This document shows, piece after piece, positions 35,328 through 35,574 of a stretch of 35,574 nucleotides of DNA (position 1 is its first letter; every line of letters begins with the position of its first letter). The stretch is from an uncultured Clostridia bacterium (lineage in GTDB: Bacteria > Bacillota > Clostridia > Oscillospirales > Ruminococcaceae). The position numbers were made by a program, and so were the translations under genes. The notes below the pieces were generated by a model that had not been told where the DNA came from, made no database searches, and saw nothing but the letters and a program-made list of their open reading frames with translations. The stretch spans positions 1 to 35,574 of the forward strand of contig CALXBH010000036.1 of NCBI GenBank assembly GCA_944386475.1, given 5' to 3'.

Positions 35328-35574
35328 CAATTCACCACCAAGGAGTACCCCTGCGGCCCGGATTACTCCATTCGTGAGATCTCGCCCAGCGAGGGATACC
35401 TGCTGGATGAAACCGTCTATCCTGTGGGCGCAGAGCCGGGGAACTTTACGCTGGAGCACAACAGCATCCCCATGACCGCAACAGAGGATGTGGTGCTCGG
35501 CTCCATTGCCATTACCAAGCACACCGACCAGCCCGCCATTCCAGAACAGGACGCTCCGGCGCCTGAGACGGAGT
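35328..35574 (+). pseudogene. Cna-B/SpaA-type surface protein fragment, 5' part lost at the IS junction
   Basis: From the IS edge to the window end an open frame encodes one end of a Cna-B/prealbumin-like (SpaA) domain: QFTTKEYPCGPDYSIREI, EGYLLDETVYPV and LGSIAITKHTD, followed by a Pro/Ala/Glu linker. These domains form intramolecular isopeptide bonds in adhesins and pilins exported by Gram-positive bacteria. It reads away from the element, has no start of its own and continues beyond the window, so the encoded protein is truncated, unless the true left half is elsewhere in the genome. AATTCACC is repeated in tandem at the junction (35321-35336). Confidence 0.75.

Overview
The window looks like a chromosomal segment of an anaerobic, endospore-forming, Gram-positive member of the Clostridia, most probably Oscillospirales. 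The signs are spoIVA next to sipL, a type III glutamine synthetase, a glmS ribozyme, Feo iron uptake, oxygen-sensitive ferredoxin oxidoreductases, a TarI-type teichoic-acid enzyme, strong purine-rich ribosome binding sites with frequent TTG/GTG starts, and moderately GC-rich coding DNA. Nearly every housekeeping promoter that can be recognised carries an extended -10 (TGn-TATAAT-like). The assignment is inferred from gene content; no search was possible.

Layout. 1-285: 3' end of carboxynorspermidine decarboxylase (nspC), interrupted by an in-frame TGA just after the catalytic Cys codon. 374-5577: zinc-ribbon/DUF4190 membrane protein, a beta subunit of a Na+-pumping decarboxylase with a small gamma-like protein and no alpha subunit, a PflX-like radical SAM protein, a flavin reductase and an unrecognised Cys-rich protein. 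5680-12976 (minus strand): glmS with its self-cleaving leader ribozyme, a VTT/TVP38 membrane protein, the asnA-glnN ammonia-assimilation pair, and tarI. 13365-13827: small XRE regulator plus a DUF6514-like protein. 14057-17112 (minus): sipL-spoIVA, the spore-coat basement-layer pair, with a possible sigma-E promoter.

17421-26697 (plus) is the most distinctive block: eight tightly spaced genes encoding a Na+/solute symporter, a phenylacetate-CoA ligase, indolepyruvate:ferredoxin oxidoreductase alpha, an SGNH hydrolase, the oxidoreductase beta subunit, a second phenylacetate-CoA ligase, a cytosolic Cys-type sulfatase and a double-ACT protein. I read it as an arylacetate operon: import (and possibly release from ester or sulfate conjugates), CoA activation, and ferredoxin-linked interconversion with aryl-pyruvates, sensed by the ACT protein. 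Direction (assimilation to aromatic amino acids, or their fermentation) is open.

26801-33285: a lipoprotein, pncA-pncB (NAD salvage), carD behind a terminator-ended leader, an unusual tandem-repeat/hairpin array, and feoA-feoB. 33353-34003 is another lipoprotein on the minus strand. 34245-35324 is an IS30-family element whose right flank is the truncated start of a Cna-B/SpaA-type surface protein; the matching 5' half is not on the left flank.

A recurring theme is a set of long, near-perfect intergenic hairpins that share sequence with one another (7961, 13881, 13921, 26712, 30581, 30902, 33289). They act as plausible terminators but look like dispersed repeats. No tRNA, rRNA or CRISPR array was seen.
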